Below are positions 5,720 to 9,121 of a stretch of 9,121 nucleotides of DNA, one piece after another; position 1 is the stretch's first letter, and the number at the start of each line of letters is the position of its first letter. The stretch is from DAOTXK01 sp034435395 (GTDB lineage Bacteria; Chloroflexota; Anaerolineae; Aggregatilineales; Ch27). The notes below the pieces were generated by a model, which made no database searches, was not told the origin of the DNA, and worked only from the letters and a program-made list of their open reading frames with translations. Location: assembly GCA_034435395.1 (NCBI GenBank), contig DAOTXK010000274.1, positions 1-9,121 on the forward strand, read 5' to 3'. The translations under genes were made by a program, and so were the position numbers.

Positions 5720-7744
5720 TCAGCGTGGGGGTGGCTCCCGCCAGGCGTAGAGCGTGTAGGCCGCCCCGTCGGTCCAGATCGGCGTCATCCAGCGCTCGAC
5801 GGCAGCCGCGAACTGCACGTCGTAGGATTGGAAGCGCGGATCGTAGGCCAGCACAAACGCCAGCCCCTGGTCAAAAACCAGCAGATGCGTATCGCCTGCT
5901 GCGCGCCAGGCGGCAAACACTTCGTCCGGCGATTGCCCCCCCATCAGCGGATAGACCCAGCGGTCGAACAGAATATCCGGCGTGCAGGACATGCTTGCCG
6001 GGCAGTGGTAGGATCGCGGCTCCCACATCAGACGGACGGTTGATCCCGACGGCAGCCCGGCCAGCTGGCGCATGGCTCCCGCGTAAGCGCCCAGGTTGTG
6101 AGCCAGGAAGTCGGCGCGGGTCAGGCGGCCCAGCAAATAGTCGACCGGGCGGGTCCGGACCATCTCCCCCAGCGGCTCGGCCAGGCCGAACAGCAGCGTG
6201 ACGGCCAGGACAGCCTGCATCACAAAATGTAACCTGAGCGGCTGGCGCGGCCCTCCCGCCAATGCCTGGAATCCCAGCGCCCCGGCGATGGCGGCGGCGG
6301 GCCAGGCCACAGCCATCAGGCGGGTTTGCTCGCCCATCTCGCTGCTGGCCGCCAGGATCACCCAGCAGGCCAGAACCGGCAGGCCGATCAGCAGGCAGTC
6401 CGCCGCCAGGGCGCGTGCCCGCCCGTCCAACCAACGCCAGCCCGGCAGGAGCAGCAGCGGCGCAGTCAGCAGCCAGGGGCCGGCGGTGAAGGCGTATCCG
6501 CCCCCCCGCTCCACGCCGAAGACGGTCGCCGCCAGGGGCAGGATCGGCAACTGCCAGGCGTCCGCCGTGCCCAGCAGGCCCGTGCCCAGGCCGCTGAACG
6601 TCTGGCCGCGCACCGCATCCCAGTTCAAACCGCCGAACAGGAAGGGATACACCGGATTGCCGTAGAGCAGCCAGCCTTTGAGCAGCCAGGGCAGGAAAGC
6701 CAGCCCCGCCCCGCCCGCCAGGATCGCCCCGTGGCTGACGGCCCGACGCGGCTCGCGGACGGCCACGGCGATCAGCGCCGCCAGGGCCAGCCCGCCCGCC
6801 GTATATTTGACGCCCAGCGCCAGCCCCAGGCAGACGCCCAGCAGCCCCAGCCAGCCGGACGACCGTCCCTCCCGCCAGGCAGCCAGCGCCACCAGCGCCA
6901 GCGCGCCGTAAGCCATCGCCGCCAGATCGACGTAGGGCCGCCCGAAGAGCAGCCATACGCTGAAGCCGCTCAGCGGCAGAATCACACTCAGCCAGCGGGC
7001 CGCCGGTCCGGCGTGGCGACCGGACAGCCCGCCCATCGCCAGCAGCGCCAGCCCCCCGAACCCGGCATGGACGGGCGCGGCGGCGGTATCCCGTCCCCAC
7101 AGGCTCATCGCCACGCCGAACAGCACCTCCACCAGCTGGGGAAAACCGAGGAAGTGATTATCCGGTTGGGCGGCGATCCGCCCGGCAGCCAGGTAACGCT
7201 GGGGACCGACGAGGTGGTACGTCAGCGCGTCCCAGGCGATGGGCGGGGCCAGGGCAGGTAGCAGGGCCGCCAGCAGCAACAGGCCGGTTACGACGGCCAG
7301 GAAACGCGTCCAGGGCGTCGGCGGGCGGAGCGAGCGGATGAGCGTCGCTGCATCGGACGCCCAGGCCCGCAGGTCGCGGCGGGCCAGCAGCGCGGCCAGC
7401 GCCAGCAGCAGCCACAGGGCCACCCCCCGGAACAGCCCCGCCATCCCCAGCAGGGCCGCCGTCGAGGCGATCAGCCCCAGGCCGAGGCCGCTCTCCAGCG
7501 CGACCCGCTCCGAACGGGACAGGCGACTTACGTCCAGGCGGGATAACGCCCGCCGTCCCAGCCCGCCCGCCACGGCGAACAGCGCGCCGGTCGTCAGCAG
7601 GTCCAGCAGCGCCCCGCCCAGCGCCAGGAGCAGCGCCGGGTCCAGCGGTTTGTGCACCCAATAGTAGGCGACCAGCAGCGCCAGCGCGCCGACCAGCACG
7701 CCGATCATCCGCCACAGGGTCCCTGGCGGCGTTCGCACCGGCAT
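5720..7744 (-). CDS. Polytopic GT-C fold glycosyltransferase, PMT/ArnT (GT39)-like
   Basis: A 674-residue membrane protein with about a dozen strongly hydrophobic stretches, from about 13-26 to about 506-520, and a soluble C-terminal part (about 530-674). The first large outside loop holds PPIAWDALTYHL, whose Asp (D172) sits where GT-C enzymes carry the catalytic acidic residue. Later signatures are GVKYTA (about 311-316) and GNPVYPFLF (about 362-370), typical of GT39-like proteins. Known: such enzymes move a sugar from a polyprenyl-phosphate carrier to protein, lipid or glycan on the outer face of the membrane. The soluble tail has WEPRSYHC...C.PD (W574, C581, C587), a motif I recall from Chloroflexota members of this group. 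Donor and acceptor are unknown. ATG 7744 follows GGGGAGG by only 3 bases. GTG at 7756 and GTG at 7738 (better spacing, 9) are alternatives, so the start is uncertain by a few codons. It sits between the two SH3b/lectin paralogs on the same strand. Confidence 0.85.
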   Translation of the reverse strand: MPVRTPPGTLWRMIGVLVGALALLVAYYWVHKPLDPALLLALGGALLDLLTTGALFAVAGGLGRRALSRLDVSRLSRSERVALESGLGLGLIASTAALLGMAGLFRGVALWLLLALAALLARRDLRAWASDAATLIRSLRPPTPWTRFLAVVTGLLLLAALLPALAPPIAWDALTYHLVGPQRYLAAGRIAAQPDNHFLGFPQLVEVLFGVAMSLWGRDTAAAPVHAGFGGLALLAMGGLSGRHAGPAARWLSVILPLSGFSVWLLFGRPYVDLAAMAYGALALVALAAWREGRSSGWLGLLGVCLGLALGVKYTAGGLALAALIAVAVREPRRAVSHGAILAGGAGLAFLPWLLKGWLLYGNPVYPFLFGGLNWDAVRGQTFSGLGTGLLGTADAWQLPILPLAATVFGVERGGGYAFTAGPWLLTAPLLLLPGWRWLDGRARALAADCLLIGLPVLACWVILAASSEMGEQTRLMAVAWPAAAIAGALGFQALAGGPRQPLRLHFVMQAVLAVTLLFGLAEPLGEMVRTRPVDYLLGRLTRADFLAHNLGAYAGAMRQLAGLPSGSTVRLMWEPRSYHCPASMSCTPDILFDRWVYPLMGGQSPDEVFAAWRAAGDTHLLVFDQGLAFVLAYDPRFQSYDVQFAAAVERWMTPIWTDGAAYTLYAWREPPPR

Positions 7745-7815
7745 GTGCCTCCCCACACCCGCCGAACAGTCACGCCGCCCAGTGTAATACAGAGACCCCA
7801 GCCGGGCGAACCTCA

Positions 7816-7840
7816 GGCGGCGGGATGACGCCCAGCCGCC
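7816..7840 (-). terminator. GC-rich hairpin immediately after the stop of the right SH3b/lectin gene
   Basis: On the minus strand, directly after the TGA stop, GGCGGC-(bulged T)-GGG pairs with CCC-GCCGCC around the loop CGTCAT. This gives nine pairs with one bulge. No T-run follows, so it may attenuate read-through into the glycosyltransferase gene or protect the RNA end rather than stop transcription fully. Confidence 0.4.
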
Positions 7841-9121
7841 TCACGGTATGGTGACCACGGCGGTGAATGCGCCGGAGTTGTTGTAGTCGACGTCGTTGAT
7901 CATAAACCGGAGCGATCCCGCCCGGTCCGCCGTGAACGTGCCCCCGGCCCCGATGTGGAACATCGGCCCGCCGTCGATGCGCCCCAGCAGCGCCCCGTTG
8001 GGCACGGCGGGCATCGGGTAACTGCTGACGGGCGGCATGGGCGGAACGGGGTTCTCAAATATCAGCGGGTTACCGCCCGGCCCGACGTCCATCCAGGAGC
8101 AATCGTAGTTATCCACCCCAAGTTCATATTTCTGCGTGGGACACTCCACCCACAGGTTGATCGTGCCAGAAGCCGTCACACTGAAGACCTGCCCGGCGCG
8201 GAGAACGATCCCGGAATCAGCCCATGATCCCCCGGACGCCAGGCTGGAGACCGTCACGCTATAGGTGCCCGCCCCGGTTGCGGCCGGCCCGGCAGCCGGA
8301 GTCGCGGTTGGCATCGGCGTGGCGGGTGCTCCAGTGGCCGACGGCGTGGGCGACGGTCGGGGAATGGCCGTCTCAACCGGCACCGTCAGTATCTGGACCG
8401 GCTCCGGCAGCAAGCGCACCGGGGCGGCGATCACCTCGTCCGCCGCATACGGCTGCGGCGCACCGGGCGGCTCGTCCGCTGTCGCCGTCACCCGGTAGCC
8501 CGGCACTACTGCCCGCCTCCGCCCCGCCGAAGTCACCGCCACCGCGCCCGCCAGGTTATACACCCGCAGCCGCTCATCTGCGGTGGTGCTGAGGAAGGCC
8601 GTGCTGCCCACCGTCACTTCCACGCCGTTCACCAGGAAGTGTACGGTTGCATCCTGTGGGGCCTGCACCAGCACCCCGTCGCGCGGCGCTTCCGCGCAGG
8701 CTGGCTCGCCTAACCCCGTTTTCAGGTAGAACGCCTGCAGGGGAGCCGTGTAGAGCGACACGTCCTCGCCCGCCACTGCCACTGTCAGATGTGACAACTC
8801 GCAGTCCAGGGCCAGCAGCGGCGCGTAGGCCCACCCCATATGCCCACGGAAGTCGAGGCGCAGCCAGTCGCCTGCTGCATCTCGTCCGGTGACCCGCGTC
8901 TCCTGGCCGTCCACCAGGCTCCCCACAATGGCGAAGGTCGTCCCCGGCCCCGTCCGCACGTTCACCCCGCCGATGGCCCGCGCGGCGCAGCTCGGCGGCG
9001 GCTCGCCCACCACCCCCGGCTCAACGTCGTTGCGCAGCTCCGCCTCACCAAACACCACAAACGTCACATGTTGTCCCGGCAACGCCTCCGGCAGGTCCGC
9101 CCGCAGGGACAGCACAGCCAC
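7841..9121 (-). CDS. Second SH3b/FecR-like protein with a LecA-like C-terminal domain (N-terminus beyond the right edge)
   Basis: The last 426 residues of a paralog of the 4063-5601 product. The frame is open to base 9121. Its first visible residues align with residue about 103 of the paralog (ALLSLQADLPEALPGQ against AVLSLRADLPEALPGQ), so the terminal GTG is internal and roughly 100 residues are missing. Visible parts, numbered from the edge: SH3b (about 48-107; GGVNVRTGPGTTFAI, DWLRLDF), FecR-like domain (about 123-210; QAFYLKTGLGEPACAEAP), a Pro/Thr/Ala linker (about 245-285) and the LecA-like domain (about 286-425). The last ends MIND-VDYNNSG, close to LecA's calcium loop (D410, N414, N415). 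It differs from its paralog by a longer loop between the first sheet and the GP motif, bounded by C327 and C341. Expected to be exported. Carbohydrate binding is inferred. Confidence 0.87.
   Translation of the reverse strand: MAVLSLRADLPEALPGQHVTFVVFGEAELRNDVEPGVVGEPPPSCAARAIGGVNVRTGPGTTFAIVGSLVDGQETRVTGRDAAGDWLRLDFRGHMGWAYAPLLALDCELSHLTVAVAGEDVSLYTAPLQAFYLKTGLGEPACAEAPRDGVLVQAPQDATVHFLVNGVEVTVGSTAFLSTTADERLRVYNLAGAVAVTSAGRRRAVVPGYRVTATADEPPGAPQPYAADEVIAAPVRLLPEPVQILTVPVETAIPRPSPTPSATGAPATPMPTATPAAGPAATGAGTYSVTVSSLASGGSWADSGIVLRAGQVFSVTASGTINLWVECPTQKYELGVDNYDCSWMDVGPGGNPLIFENPVPPMPPVSSYPMPAVPNGALLGRIDGGPMFHIGAGGTFTADRAGSLRFMINDVDYNNSGAFTAVVTIP
8606..8740 (-). repeat. Right copy of the 135-bp diverged duplicated DNA block (FecR-like domain)
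   Basis: Partner of 4783-4917, in the same orientation and with the same length. The strongest shared run covers the codons for GLGEPACAEAPRDG and the beta-strand that follows. Confidence 0.75.

Noticed and set aside
6326..7261. Plus-strand open frame of 311 codons inside the glycosyltransferase gene
   Set aside because: Its composition (runs of Gln, Arg, Pro) is what the reverse strand of Leu/Ala-rich membrane helices gives. No domain or ribosome site supports it.
7801..7813. Half copy of the GGGCGAAC...-type dispersed hairpin
   Set aside because: Only one arm is visible and no partner arm is found nearby, so it cannot be told from chance.
7757..7815. Promoter for the glycosyltransferase gene (TACACT with TTCGCC 18 bases upstream on the minus strand)
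   Set aside because: The hexamers match the consensus at only four and three positions. This is too weak to call in this sequence background.
1..9121. CRISPR array, tRNA/rRNA genes, insertion sequences, phage or defence genes
   Set aside because: No spaced direct repeats, RNA gene signatures, transposase or terminal inverted repeats were found on either strand when reading through the window.

Overview
The window is GC-rich bacterial DNA and looks like a chromosome segment from a Chloroflexota member, probably Anaerolineae-like. The evidence for this is the type of secreted SH3b protein with a C...C...ACYG N-terminus and PTPTP linkers, the GT-C membrane protein with a WEPRSYxC C-terminal motif, and a GTAGGGGCGA...TCGCCC hairpin. 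This placement rests on family resemblance recalled from memory, not on a search. There are seven protein genes. Six are on the minus strand and one (rsgA) is on the plus strand. No tRNA, rRNA, transposase or CRISPR array is visible.

Left block (1-2614, minus strand, read right to left). A DUF6544-like soluble protein (2614-1826) overlaps by one base (TGATG) a lipoprotein (1826-594). The lipoprotein joins a DsbA/thioredoxin-like domain (CRPC) to a cyclophilin-type prolyl isomerase. A compact hairpin abuts its stop codon. Then follows the N-terminal 173 residues of a phosphotriesterase-family metal hydrolase (519 to beyond base 1).

Intergenic control region (2615-3060). It carries a good minus-strand promoter (TTGACC-18-TACAAT), a possible 15-residue leader ORF with its own Shine-Dalgarno, an AT-rich island, and a plus-strand TATAAT. 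A short hairpin lies in the rsgA leader. rsgA (3061-4035) encodes the circularly permuted ribosome-assembly GTPase with all its motifs and its zinc site.

Right block (4063-9121, minus strand). Two paralogous secreted proteins flank a polytopic GT-C/PMT-like glycosyltransferase (7744-5720). Each paralog contains an SH3b domain, a FecR-like domain, a Pro/Thr-rich linker and a C-terminal domain. The C-terminal domain resembles the calcium-dependent galactose lectin LecA (PA-IL) of Pseudomonas, including the Asp...Asn-Asn calcium loop. The right-hand paralog is cut by the window edge. A direct GGTTCA repeat with a 10-bp period sits next to a TATAAA box upstream of the left paralog.

The most interesting reading is a possible surface-glycan module: two lectin-tailed, cysteine-rich exported proteins plus a glycosyltransferase. 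The DsbA-cyclophilin lipoprotein nearby could fold exported proteins of that kind. Functional linkage between the left and right blocks is inference only.
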